From assembly GCA_035480575.1 (NCBI GenBank), contig DATIHR010000013.1, positions 1 to 54,328 on the forward strand: a stretch of 54,328 nt of DNA, given 5' to 3'. Below are positions 6,025-14,464 of the stretch, piece after piece. Position numbers and translations under genes: made by a program. Source of the stretch: PMNU01 sp035480575. GTDB taxonomy: Bacteria > Patescibacteriota > Saccharimonadia > Saccharimonadales > UBA4665. Position 1 is the stretch's first letter, and each line of letters opens with the position of its first letter. Under the pieces are notes generated by a model. It had not been told where the DNA came from, searched no databases, and saw only the letters and a list, made by a program, of their open reading frames with translations.

Positions 6025-6852
6025 ATGCAACTAACAAGATCACAACAACTGGCAATAGATCATGTAGACGGGCTCGCGGAAGGCCCCGCTATTGACCGAT
6101 CGCTAAGGATAACGTTAAACTTTCATCCCGACCGCGCCCGAGAAAGCCTACATATACTCGATTCAATGGCCGAAACGGGAGTCTACAAGTCACAGTTTGA
6201 AACACGCACCAGCAACGGAGGGTTGACTGCACACCCAGGCGGCGATAGGTGGCGCTGGGAGAGTCGTATATTCGGTACTGCGTACGATAATGCAGCACCA
6301 AATGAGCGACCAAAATACGGGGCACTTAATTACAGGAGGAACCGATATGGGGGCTCCCCTCGTTTCGGCTCGGCCCACCTGAGGCTTACAGAGGACACCC
6401 TCGACAAAGCGACGTTTTGTTACCCGGATAGCGCTTTTGAACCCAAAGCATTCGGAACATCTCATCATATGTTGCTCATCGAGCTGGCTTTAGCCGATAA
6501 CAAGGATTTGCTTGACGACTACATTGAAGCTCAAATACACGGCGAGCTGCGTCTTGCGCAAGATGTCGAGGCACTAGTACTTGACCCGAGCTACAAAGGA
6601 ACGAGGGTAGAACAGCTAGCCAGCCAGCTAGATTGTAATGTTGAATGGCACGACGGCTTCGTGCTTTCAATCTCAGAAATGGAGAAATATCCTGAATATC
6701 GTGGCACTGAGTATATAAAAATCGGGCGAGAGATTGCCCAAAATGGAATTCTGACTCCCCATATTATTGGCATCGCGGCCGAGTCTGGCAAGTACGACCA
6801 ACAGGACCTCAAAAGGGTTTGGCACTACCTCGCAAGGTTCGGTCAAAAATAG
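6025..6852 (+). CDS. DUF3626-family protein
   Basis: 275 residues, no signal or membrane segment. It carries the signatures I associate with DUF3626: ITLNFHPDR (~29-37), KSQFETRTSNGGLTAHPGGD (~56-75), RPKYGALNYRR (~95-105), PRFGSAHLRL and ATFCYPDS (~113-137). The His/Asp/Glu-rich conserved blocks suggest an enzyme, but the activity is not established. It lies just beyond the tRNA fragments, where acquired genes often sit. TATGAT (6002-6007) is the likely -10. Confidence 0.75.
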   Translation: MQLTRSQQLAIDHVDGLAEGPAIDRSLRITLNFHPDRARESLHILDSMAETGVYKSQFETRTSNGGLTAHPGGDRWRWESRIFGTAYDNAAPNERPKYGALNYRRNRYGGSPRFGSAHLRLTEDTLDKATFCYPDSAFEPKAFGTSHHMLLIELALADNKDLLDDYIEAQIHGELRLAQDVEALVLDPSYKGTRVEQLASQLDCNVEWHDGFVLSISEMEKYPEYRGTEYIKIGREIAQNGILTPHIIGIAAESGKYDQQDLKRVWHYLARFGQK

Positions 6853-6903
6853 AGCTAGATTGATGGCTACATAGATTCCGCTAACAAGTCCTCGAAGCCA
6901 AAA

Positions 6904-6932
6904 TTGAACAAATACCATTCTTATTGTATAAT
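6904..6932 (+). promoter_or_regulatory. Promoter of leaderless gene at 6940
   Basis: TTGAAC (6904-6909), 17-nt spacer, TATAAT (6927-6932), then 7 nt to ATG 6940. Initiation is expected at or next to the A of the ATG. The TTG of the -35 box is in frame with the gene and can be mistaken for its start codon. Confidence 0.8.
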
Positions 6933-6939
6933 CTACTTT

Positions 6940-7395
6940 ATGACAAACCATGAATCTGGAAACACAGATGGTATACGTGAACTAGCCGATATGATTACTA
7001 CTGCGGGCGTCACTGGACTGCGTTATCGCGACTTCATTGCCCGCAAGGCTGCAAGAGTATTCATGGACGGCATTGGTCTAGGACTCGAAAATGACGACGT
7101 AGGTAATGCAGCACTAGAAGACGTGTTAGGTACAGGCGTCGCTACTGGCATGGTCTTAAGCGCAACCGGCAAAACGACCCCGGAGGATGTAGACGAACAG
7201 ACAGCTCGACTGGCCGGACAAATGCCAGACCCCTTGCGTGAGCCCCTCGGTGCCACGATGCCTCATGTAATTCGGCACGGCATTGACTTCCACCGCGACG
7301 AAATGATGCCCGGCAGTGCGCGCATTGAGGCCTGGGCGGCAGAATTCAGACTGTTTAAGGACGCCGATCCAAGGCATGAGCTTTGGGGCGAATAG
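6940..7395 (+). CDS. Hypothetical protein
   Basis: 151 residues from ATG 6940 (MTNHESGNTDGIRELADMI). Mostly helical and acidic, with no signal peptide, membrane segment or recognised motif. A conserved-looking core is FMDGIGLGLENDDVGNAALEDVLGTGVATG. The message is predicted to be leaderless. It is followed 8 nt later by another orphan gene, so the two may be co-transcribed. Confidence 0.65.
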   Translation: MTNHESGNTDGIRELADMITTAGVTGLRYRDFIARKAARVFMDGIGLGLENDDVGNAALEDVLGTGVATGMVLSATGKTTPEDVDEQTARLAGQMPDPLREPLGATMPHVIRHGIDFHRDEMMPGSARIEAWAAEFRLFKDADPRHELWGE

Positions 7396-7403
7396 CCCAG
7401 ACT

Positions 7404-7766
7404 ATGTCCGAGACACTAAGCCCATATCAAATTACCGAACAACTGCACGACACGTTTTTTAGCGGGAATGGCCCACTAACCCACGACGAGCTAAAGGCAA
7501 GTGGTGTATACACTGCGGTGGGTTCTATGTCGTCAAACACATCGCGGCGTATCGAGGCTATGGGCCAGGTCGATGGCAGGCTGGCCAGGCAAGTTCTTGC
7601 AAAAGATCGATTTGGTAACTTTTCTTTCTCTACATACTTCTTGGAAAAAGGAGGAGAGCTCGTGCAGTCTAACATTCGGCCAGAGTCTCCCCCAGAAAAA
7701 CTAGATCCCATATCTGCATCATTGTTTATGCAAACAGTAATAAAAACAATTCTAGATCGCGCATAA
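7404..7766 (+). CDS. Hypothetical protein
   Basis: 120 residues from ATG 7404 (MSETLSPYQITEQLHDTFF). No signal or membrane segment. The N-terminal half (ITEQLHDTFFSGNGPLTHDELKASGVY) could be a small helical or winged-helix-like domain, but this is a weak impression. An in-frame alternative start at 7383 would overlap the upstream gene and is less likely. Function unknown. Confidence 0.6.
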   Translation: MSETLSPYQITEQLHDTFFSGNGPLTHDELKASGVYTAVGSMSSNTSRRIEAMGQVDGRLARQVLAKDRFGNFSFSTYFLEKGGELVQSNIRPESPPEKLDPISASLFMQTVIKTILDRA

Positions 7767-7806
7767 GGGGTGAGGCCAATAACGGCTCCCCGTGGTATCC
7801 TTAGGC

Positions 7807-9438
7807 GTGTTACAAGTAACTATTTCCGAAAAAATTATCGGCGCGAAGCCGCTGTTATCCGACGTTAAACTGTGGGTTTCTGAAAACGAAAAGGTGGGCT
7901 TTTTAGGCCGCAACGGCACCGGCAAAACCACGCTGTTCAATATTATTACCGGGCGCGACACCGACTTTAGCGGCGAGGTAACGCGTTCCAAGCACGAAGC
8001 GCTCATGGCCACCAGCCAGGAACACCACAATGCCGAAGGCACCACCATCGAATTCGTATCCCGCAAGCTGCCGGATTTTGCCCGGTTGGAAACAATCCTG
8101 CAAACGTACCCGGAGCACATGGGCAACGACCTCAAAAAAATCAACATCTACACCGAAGCTCTGGAAAAATTCTCGGAACGCGGCTACTACGAAGTAGAAA
8201 ACTCCCTGGAAAAATTTTTTGATGCCTACCAGCTAAACAAAGCATTACTACAGCAGCCATTTTCCAGCTTAAGCGGCGGCCAAAAACGGCTAGTAGAGCT
8301 GATCGCCATCCAGCTAGCCGCACCGCAAATTGTGCTACTAGACGAACCGACCAACCACATGGACTACCTGGCAAAAGAAGCTTTTATTGAATGGCTCAAA
8401 ACCGTCAAAAGTTCGGTGCTGGTTATTTCGCACGACCGCGATGTGCTTAAAAACGTCGACCGCATTTTAGAACTAAAAGACCAAAAAATCTTCAGCTACC
8501 CGGGTAATTACGACAAATATCTGGCGCAAAACGCCGTTACCACCAGCAACGCCATTAACGAATTTGGCACCAGCGAAAAACGCATTGCCAACCTAAAAGA
8601 GCAGATTGCGTTTGCCAAAGCCCGCGCCGCAACTGGCGGCCCGCGCTGGGTAACGCTGTACGAGCGCTACGAGCGTGAGCTAGATGCAATTTTAGAAAAC
8701 CACCAAAAACCCAGTTTCTGGATTGACCGCGAATCCGCCAAGATGCTCAAGCCCAAGACAACCGAAAACTACCAGAAATTTAAAGCTAAAAATATCCGGC
8801 TGCACGAAACAAGCATCGCCGAGGCTACTAACACACTGCTAACCGTAGATAACCTTAGCCTTGGCTACGACAACAAGCCGCTGCTACAGAACGTTTCGTT
8901 CCAATTAAGTGGCGGCGAGCGGCTGCACATTGTTGGCCGCAACGGCGTAGGCAAAACCACCCTGGTACAAGCAATTACCCAAACTTGGCAGGGCAAACGA
9001 CCCGAAACACTTATTGGCAAAGGGATTATTGACTGCGACCGCAGCCTGGCCATTAGCATGTACGACCAAGAAATTGGCACAGAACTTTTGGACATGACGC
9101 TACGCGACGCAATAGAGGCAATCTACAACGCCAAAGACCTAAGCGTAACCGAAGAACAAATAAAACAAGATATGGCGAACTACCTGTTTAACCCTGCCGC
9201 CGACAGAAACGTAATTGTACGTAACTTAAGTGGCGGGCAAAAGGCACGCCTGCAGCTTATTCGCTTGCTCGTGGGTTCGCCTAACTTGCTCATTTTAGAC
9301 GAGCCGACGAACCACCTGGACCTACCAAGTATTGAGGAACTGGAAAACGCGCTTAACAACTATAGCGGCGCCATCATATACATCACACACGACAGCTACT
9401 TTGCCAAAAATATTGGCGGTGAAGTACTAGCGCTATAG
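7807..9438 (+). CDS. ABC-F family ATPase
   Basis: About 543 residues with two ABC domains and no membrane segments. Domain 1 has Walker A GRNGTGKTT (~35), signature LSGGQ (~157) and Walker B IVLLDEPTNHMD (~181). Domain 2 has GRNGVGKTT (~379), LSGGQ (~476) and LLILDEPTNHLD (~497). The linker is charged and helical. ABC-F proteins act at the ribosomal E site in translation quality control or antibiotic protection; the subfamily cannot be assigned by eye. GTG 7807 is chosen because TATCCT (7796-7801) ends 5 nt upstream. Confidence 0.92.
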   Translation: MLQVTISEKIIGAKPLLSDVKLWVSENEKVGFLGRNGTGKTTLFNIITGRDTDFSGEVTRSKHEALMATSQEHHNAEGTTIEFVSRKLPDFARLETILQTYPEHMGNDLKKINIYTEALEKFSERGYYEVENSLEKFFDAYQLNKALLQQPFSSLSGGQKRLVELIAIQLAAPQIVLLDEPTNHMDYLAKEAFIEWLKTVKSSVLVISHDRDVLKNVDRILELKDQKIFSYPGNYDKYLAQNAVTTSNAINEFGTSEKRIANLKEQIAFAKARAATGGPRWVTLYERYERELDAILENHQKPSFWIDRESAKMLKPKTTENYQKFKAKNIRLHETSIAEATNTLLTVDNLSLGYDNKPLLQNVSFQLSGGERLHIVGRNGVGKTTLVQAITQTWQGKRPETLIGKGIIDCDRSLAISMYDQEIGTELLDMTLRDAIEAIYNAKDLSVTEEQIKQDMANYLFNPAADRNVIVRNLSGGQKARLQLIRLLVGSPNLLILDEPTNHLDLPSIEELENALNNYSGAIIYITHDSYFAKNIGGEVLAL

Positions 9439-9447
9439 ACTGAGCAT

Positions 9448-10128
9448 ATGCAAGCAGTACTTAAACCTGCAGAAGGCTCGCAAGTATTCTATGTGTTACT
9501 CGGTTCGATTTTCTGGATATCCAGCGTCCAGTATTTCGTTATTCAATTGCTCGTAGCCTTAGCCTGGCAAAAAACATATAGCGTGCTACACAACACAATA
9601 AGCGACTTGGGTAATACGGTGTGCGGGCCATACCATGGTGGCTTTGTGTGCTCGCCATTGCATGGCTGGATGAATGCATCGTTTGTGGCGCTTGGGCTTT
9701 CTATGAGCCTTGGTTCAGTACTGCTATACCGCCAATACAGTAAGAATGCCATGGGCGTAGCGGCGTTTGGCTGTATGTGTTTGGCCGGCCTGGGTACTAT
9801 GCTCGTAGGGCTGTTCCCGGAGAATACTATCGGCACCCTCCATGTAATTGGCGCGGCACTGCCGTTTATAATTGGTAATCTGGCTTTGGTACTATTCGGA
9901 TCTGCGCTCGACATACCACGCACACTGCGTTACTACACGATTATTTCCGGTTTTGTTGCGCTAAGCGCACTCGTATTATTTATTACTCATACCTACTTGG
10001 GCCTCGGGGCCGGGGGCATGGAACGCATAACAGCCTATCCACAAACTATATGGCTGATCGTATTCGGCAGCTACTCGCTCCATAGCTATTACAAAAAATC
10101 CACCTACCAAAAGAGTAAAGTCGTATGA
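9448..10128 (+). CDS. DUF998-like six-helix membrane protein
   Basis: 226 residues with about six transmembrane helices. The HNTISDLGNTVCGP segment after helix 1, the LHGWMNASFVALGL helix and GLFPENTIGTLHVIGAALPF match the DUF998 pattern. Two Cys residues in the first extracytoplasmic loop may pair. Role unknown. TATAGA just after the ABC-F stop codon may be the -10 box. A 20-codon frame (10125-10187) overlaps its stop codon but is too short to call. Confidence 0.75.
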   Translation: MQAVLKPAEGSQVFYVLLGSIFWISSVQYFVIQLLVALAWQKTYSVLHNTISDLGNTVCGPYHGGFVCSPLHGWMNASFVALGLSMSLGSVLLYRQYSKNAMGVAAFGCMCLAGLGTMLVGLFPENTIGTLHVIGAALPFIIGNLALVLFGSALDIPRTLRYYTIISGFVALSALVLFITHTYLGLGAGGMERITAYPQTIWLIVFGSYSLHSYYKKSTYQKSKVV

Positions 10129-10268
10129 CAGAATATTTATCTGCAGCCTTCGCGCAGGAAGTCGTTGTTGAAGACAAATTGTATCTATAAATTATTGAGC
10201 TTGGCAGTATCGCCGTCCAAGTAACGGATGGGGACGCACCGCGCTGGTAATTCTGCTACACTAAATAT

Positions 10269-10478
10269 ATGCAAAAGATAGCCACTCGAATATTTATTTG
10301 TGCTTCTGTCGCCTTCGGTATCGTAGGGATATTACTTGTCTTAACCGCTTCAGGCCCCGACAAGCCAGACTCGCATATAAGCGAAGTCCTTATACGACTA
10401 CTTTTTATAAACGTATTCATTATTTTGCCTTCGTTTGCACTCAGCATTGCCAGTAAATATCTTAGTGGCAAATCGTAA
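10269..10478 (+). CDS. Small two-helix membrane protein
   Basis: 69 residues with two hydrophobic helices (~5-28 and ~42-62) joined by a short polar loop (SGPDKPDSHISE) and a Lys-containing C-terminus. No family recognised. TACACT (10257-10262) ends exactly 6 nt before the ATG, which supports both the gene and leaderless translation. Confidence 0.6.
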   Translation: MQKIATRIFICASVAFGIVGILLVLTASGPDKPDSHISEVLIRLLFINVFIILPSFALSIASKYLSGKS

Positions 10479-10538
10479 GAGGTAAACGGCACCTATCAGT
10501 ACCTACTCAAACGCGCATAAATATGGTACTGTACAACG

Positions 10539-10964
10539 ATGAATATTTCCGAGCGGTTTAATACCGCGTTCAATACCATTAGGCAGCATGGCATACAGGT
10601 AGACCTTACGGAGGCGCATGGAGCACCCAACACCAGCGCCGAAGTTGTTGCAATAGAAGGTACCCACCTGGACCATTCGCGGCCACGAACCGCAAAGGCA
10701 ATTGGGTTGCTAGTAACCAAACGGGTAGTCGAGGCCAGCAAAACTAGCCATACCACCGACTACATCAACCTGTTTCTGGATGGCACAGGCGTAGTGCAAG
10801 CAGTGCACGGCACGCATGCCTTTACTATCGACCAACAAGCCACTCCGCGCGTGCCCCACATTACTCAATCCCAGGAACACAACATACCAGAACAGAGCCA
10901 AGGCATAGCCCTGGAATCCGCCGTACAGACCATAGAAGATCTGTTACAGCGCAGATTCTCATGA
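10539..10964 (+). CDS. Hypothetical cytoplasmic protein
   Basis: 141 residues, no signal or membrane segment. The N-terminal helix (ISERFNTAFNTIRQHGI) is followed by a mixed alpha/beta part. TACTGT (10527-10532) lies 6 nt before the ATG. The stop codon is followed after 10 nt by the next gene. Function unknown. Confidence 0.6.
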   Translation: MNISERFNTAFNTIRQHGIQVDLTEAHGAPNTSAEVVAIEGTHLDHSRPRTAKAIGLLVTKRVVEASKTSHTTDYINLFLDGTGVVQAVHGTHAFTIDQQATPRVPHITQSQEHNIPEQSQGIALESAVQTIEDLLQRRFS

Positions 10965-10974
10965 GTACAATTAT

Positions 10975-11517
10975 ATGCCCTTGGTAAGCATACGGCGTCC
11001 CGTTATAAACGCCGAACAAGCCATGCTACGTGAGCACATACCAGCTGTCGATCGGCTAGGGCATCTTGGCATAAAATGGCGCAAGATGGGCGAAATGGGC
11101 GTTACACTATTGGAACGCGGGCAATACCAACGCGCCGCAGAGAAGTCGCAAGCCAGGCTAGGCGCCTTAGCCGCTCAGGACGTTGCCACCGAGCTCAACC
11201 AATCCGTACTCCCCAAAATGCCATACGGCAATTACCGCTTTACGGCTGAGGTGTCGAATATAGACTTTATGGGGCAGGGAAGATACCTGGGCATCGCCTA
11301 CATCTTAGATGCGCCCGAACTAGTGGAACAGCGGGATTTCATAACGCTCGACCTAGATAGGCGAAATGGAATCACTGCTTATTGGGGCGACTTCGAGCCC
11401 CACGCAACCGTAGCCACTATAGACCACGCGTATGCCAAAGAGTCAGTGCTGGAAGACTTTTGGGAGTTCGCCCCTGAAACGATCACGTTGCTCGCGGCTC
11501 GTGCCGAAGCATCGTAG
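10975..11517 (+). CDS. Hypothetical protein with a single HxT motif
   Basis: 180 residues. The N-terminal part is helical; the C-terminal part is a beta-rich domain (YRFTAEVSNIDFMGQGRYLGIAYI, then FEPHATVATIDHAY). PHATV resembles one half of the H-x-T/S pair of 2H phosphoesterases, but I do not see the second motif, so that assignment is only a possibility. It follows the previous gene by 10 nt and may be co-transcribed. Confidence 0.6.
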   Translation: MPLVSIRRPVINAEQAMLREHIPAVDRLGHLGIKWRKMGEMGVTLLERGQYQRAAEKSQARLGALAAQDVATELNQSVLPKMPYGNYRFTAEVSNIDFMGQGRYLGIAYILDAPELVEQRDFITLDLDRRNGITAYWGDFEPHATVATIDHAYAKESVLEDFWEFAPETITLLAARAEAS

Positions 11518-11544
11518 GCGGCCAAGCCATGCTATAGTTTGGTG

Positions 11545-12096
11545 ATGAAGCCACTCGAGGCCATCAAGCGACACCCGGGTATCACTGTTGCAACAACAGC
11601 CGTCTTGCTTGCAGGGGCGATTGAAGCCACAGGCTGGATACAAAACCCTACCTACGAACGGCTGGCTGGCGCCTGCGTCTCGCCAGTAGCGGCGAGCGAA
11701 ACGTATATTAACCGTCAAACCAACCTGACAATACAAACGCGGGCAGAGTTCGCTACAACCGGCATTGTCGCACATGGCACTTTGCCGCCTAGTGCGTATG
11801 GCGTCGAGGCTAGTTTCAAGGCGCCACGCGCACCCGCCAGCGCTTGGAACACAAACAAAAGCCGTATGCTTAAAGCAAACGACAGCGGCAAGTTTGCGCT
11901 CAAAATGGCTATTGGCCCCAGCGAAGTGCGGTTTGGCGTGCGTGTTGTGGCGCCAGCGGGTTCACCGTTATGCCGCACCGCACCAAAAGTTATTTTTACC
12001 TATAAAAATGCGAACAGTTACGCAACCACCCCAGGCATCTTGCCATGGCCCAACCCAGTTAACGTGGTCACCAACCTGTTCTATACTAACCTCTAA
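11545..12096 (+). CDS. Membrane-anchored or secreted hypothetical protein
   Basis: 183 residues. A hydrophobic segment (~13-32) after a short basic N-terminus acts as a signal anchor. The rest is a predicted extracytoplasmic beta-rich domain with two Cys residues (GACVSP, PLCRTAP) that could form a disulfide. ATG 11545 is chosen because TATAGT (11533-11538) ends 6 nt upstream; the earlier in-frame TTG/GTG codons lie between promoter and start. Confidence 0.65.
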   Translation: MKPLEAIKRHPGITVATTAVLLAGAIEATGWIQNPTYERLAGACVSPVAASETYINRQTNLTIQTRAEFATTGIVAHGTLPPSAYGVEASFKAPRAPASAWNTNKSRMLKANDSGKFALKMAIGPSEVRFGVRVVAPAGSPLCRTAPKVIFTYKNANSYATTPGILPWPNPVNVVTNLFYTNL

Positions 12097-12148
12097 ACCT
12101 TGCCACATAGCAAACAATTGACAAAAACACATATGGTAGGATATACCC

Positions 12149-12802
12149 GTGACCTATCCTATAACACCCGACTCGCATACCGACATACCGTACGACGACT
12201 ACGAGATAAATCGCCATATCGGCAGCGTTAATACGGGTTACATGCACCTTAATTTTGGCGGAGTCATTCGTGCCGCCATCGAGCGGGCACGCCTGCACGG
12301 CCAAGTTAGCCTGTTAGATGCAGGTTGCGGCACAGGCCATAGCCTGATCAGCCTAAAGGAGCAAATACGTTTCCGGGCAAAGATCGCCGACGAAGCCATA
12401 GAAGCCGTTGGTATAAGCCTGAGCGACCTACGCAGCCGGCTCAATGCCGGGTGCCACGAACGAAACCGTTCGCGCAATGGCTACATATCGTTACGCATTG
12501 GCAACTTGGCCACTATGCCCCTTGAGCCCCACCGCTTTGACGTAGCTTATTCAAGCCAGGTGCTCATGCACAATAGCGAACCCGCACGCATTGTCGCCAA
12601 TATTCTGCCCAGCCTACGGCACAATGGCGTGTACTACTGCGACGCCTTGCCCGAACAGAAAGCCGAGCTAGATACGTTTAAAACCACACTGGATCCGGCC
12701 GAGTGGAACATGCAATCTACTACAGTAACCAAACAATGTATCGGTGGCCAAGACACCTACGTATTCTATAAATTTCACCGGTTCCAGCCCGTAACTCTGT
12801 AG
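12149..12802 (+). CDS. Class I SAM-dependent methyltransferase
   Basis: 217 residues. Motif I LLDAGCGTGHSLISL (~54-68) binds SAM. An acidic strand-2 end, the IGNLATMPLEPHRFDVAYSSQVLMH block (motifs II-III, ~115-139) and SLRHNGVYYCDALP (post-III) follow in the normal order. The substrate is not predictable. It starts with GTG; TAGGAT (12137-12142) lies 6 nt upstream, consistent with a leaderless GTG message. Confidence 0.85.
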   Translation: MTYPITPDSHTDIPYDDYEINRHIGSVNTGYMHLNFGGVIRAAIERARLHGQVSLLDAGCGTGHSLISLKEQIRFRAKIADEAIEAVGISLSDLRSRLNAGCHERNRSRNGYISLRIGNLATMPLEPHRFDVAYSSQVLMHNSEPARIVANILPSLRHNGVYYCDALPEQKAELDTFKTTLDPAEWNMQSTTVTKQCIGGQDTYVFYKFHRFQPVTL

Positions 12803-12844
12803 TAGCTTGGTGCACCGACACTATCTCTAGCTTAATATAATGAT

Positions 12845-13258
12845 ATGCCCGACTTATCCCGAGAGTTCGTAGTAGATGGCGGCCACCATGCAAGCATCAG
12901 CAATAACAGGTGGCGCGATGTCTATGCGTTCGTGCCCGCAGCATACGATACGGATGGTGTCGCGATTTTTGCCGGCTCAGAAATAACGGCGTATGTAGAC
13001 TACGAATCCGCTCGTATTAAATGGACAGGGGAGCCAAGCGATTTTATACAAGCAAACCAAAACCGCGGCAAGATCTCTGGCGTTGTAGACGGCAAATGCG
13101 CCTACGAAAAAATTATTAACGAACGTCTGCCGTTAGCTGGCCTACGTATAGCCATTGCTCGCCGGCGCGCTACCAACCGAGTATGCCGCTTGCTTGGTAT
13201 GGATCCAAAGCCGCACTTTCAGCATCCAGCTTATCAAAGCCTTGCGGACTATATGTAA
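12845..13258 (+). CDS. Hypothetical protein
   Basis: 137 residues, no signal or membrane segment. A beta-rich N-terminal half is followed by a basic helix (LAGLRIAIARRRATNRVCRLLGM). TAATAT (12833-12838) ends 6 nt before the ATG. The gene converges on the minus-strand gene 13249-13860, and their 3' ends overlap by 10 nt. Confidence 0.6.
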   Translation: MPDLSREFVVDGGHHASISNNRWRDVYAFVPAAYDTDGVAIFAGSEITAYVDYESARIKWTGEPSDFIQANQNRGKISGVVDGKCAYEKIINERLPLAGLRIAIARRRATNRVCRLLGMDPKPHFQHPAYQSLADYM

Positions 13259-13860
13259 TACCCGCCCTGGGGCGCATCCGCAATCAAGACCGAACGGGCG
13301 ACAACAAGACGGCCGCCTTCATGGGTGGCCTGGCTCAATAAATCTGCCCGTGCCTCACGCGTCTCGTGGTTAACATCTTGGATGGTAGTAAGGCTACGGT
13401 ACCGCAGCGCACCCACCATCTCCTCGATACTCACCGGTTTGCGGTTCCCGGCCGTCATTACAAGGTCGCCAACGCTCTCGGGGTGCGAGCCAAACGCTTC
13501 GTGATACCATTCAACTTGTTCTGCCACTGCAGTGCCAAAAAGGCCAGCTACCGCGTCAAGCTTTAGACGGTCATACATACGTGGCAGCCCATCTAATTGC
13601 AATCTCCAGTCGCTCAGTTGGTCTTCTTTGGGTGCGGATATGCGGAACCGGCCAGCGGGACTAATAGTGCGTGTCCAGCCATCCGCTTTGCTAAATACGT
13701 AGGGGCCAATCGCGGCCTGCGGATCGTTCGGGCTGGTCATGACACTATCGTCGCCTGCAGACACCATGGTAATAAGGTCGCCGCCACGTTTGGGCGTAGC
13801 CACCAGGCCAATCCACTCACCATCTTTCGTATACGACACTCCAATTTCGGTACTTGCCAT
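13249..13860 (-). CDS. Hypothetical protein
   Basis: 203 residues, soluble. An N-terminal beta-rich half is followed by a helical C-terminal half (MYDRLKLDAVAGLFGTAVAEQVEWYHEAFG; SIEEMVGALRYRS). Family not recognised. GGTGAT lies a few nt before the ATG. Upstream, 13861-14009 is AT-rich and holds the divergent promoters of this gene and of the His-rich protein. Confidence 0.6.
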   Translation of the reverse strand: MASTEIGVSYTKDGEWIGLVATPKRGGDLITMVSAGDDSVMTSPNDPQAAIGPYVFSKADGWTRTISPAGRFRISAPKEDQLSDWRLQLDGLPRMYDRLKLDAVAGLFGTAVAEQVEWYHEAFGSHPESVGDLVMTAGNRKPVSIEEMVGALRYRSLTTIQDVNHETREARADLLSQATHEGGRLVVARSVLIADAPQGGYYI

Positions 13861-14009
13861 ACATCACCTATCCACACTTTAGCTATAAGAAGTATATACT
13901 ACCATATTTTTAACTAAATTAAAATAGTAGCCATTACAAGATAAATACCAACAAAGAATAAATTACACTTGCCGTCACCTATGAAAGAATGGTACATTCA
14001 ACATTGGTT

Positions 14010-14279
14010 ATGAAAAAAATCACACTTATTGCACTTACACTTATCTTTACCGGCCTTAGCCTAGTCATTACGGGCAACGTGGCCTCCGCAGATAGTCATC
14101 ACCATAACGTTCCGGGATGGGGCCACGGGGACAAAAACCATAGGCATTCAGGTCCTCCTGGAAGAACGGTTAGACCCACCGATGATTGGCACGGCAATAA
14201 AAAACACAAACCGTGGTACGGCAAGCTAACGCATCCTCACTGGCACTTTCATCGTCACCAAACTCGGCACAAGGCTTAA
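14010..14279 (+). CDS. Secreted His-rich protein
   Basis: 89 residues from ATG 14010 (MKKITLIALTLIFTGLSLVI). A classical signal peptide is cleaved near NVASA. The mature ~65 residues are extremely rich in His, Trp, Gly and Lys (DSHHHNVPGWGHGDKNHRHS; HPHWHFHRHQTRH), with about 17 His. This suggests binding of transition metals or haem outside the cell. The in-frame GTG at 13989 would add residues before the signal and is disfavoured. Confidence 0.7.
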   Translation: MKKITLIALTLIFTGLSLVITGNVASADSHHHNVPGWGHGDKNHRHSGPPGRTVRPTDDWHGNKKHKPWYGKLTHPHWHFHRHQTRHKA

Positions 14280-14464
14280 TCGCCTAAAAGGATAAGCAGG
14301 CCGCTCAGCCCCATTGTTATCAGCAATATACCACTGTTAAAGACCGTGCTGACATAGCCCACATACACGCTGTCAATCCCAAGGAAAACTATATAAAGCA
14401 CCAAGCTCGTTTTAAATACTTCTCGCGCTACCAGCTTAACCCATCCATTCATTTTCGCAGCCAT
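14276..14464 (-). CDS. Small two-helix membrane protein, last gene of GT-C operon
   Basis: 62 residues with an amphipathic start (MNGWVKLVAREVFKTSL) and two hydrophobic stretches (LVLYIVFLGIDSVYVGYV; SGILLITMGLSGLLILLG). Its start overlaps the end of the upstream exoprotein gene by 16 nt, which implies translational coupling. It converges with the His-rich gene, overlapping by 4 nt. Function unknown, possibly an accessory subunit of the glycosyltransferase system. Confidence 0.6.
   Translation of the reverse strand: MAAKMNGWVKLVAREVFKTSLVLYIVFLGIDSVYVGYVSTVFNSGILLITMGLSGLLILLGD

Noticed and set aside
10125..10187. 20-codon ORF overlapping the DUF998-like gene stop
   Set aside because: Too short, no ribosome binding site and no homology that can be judged by eye; it could be a fragment.
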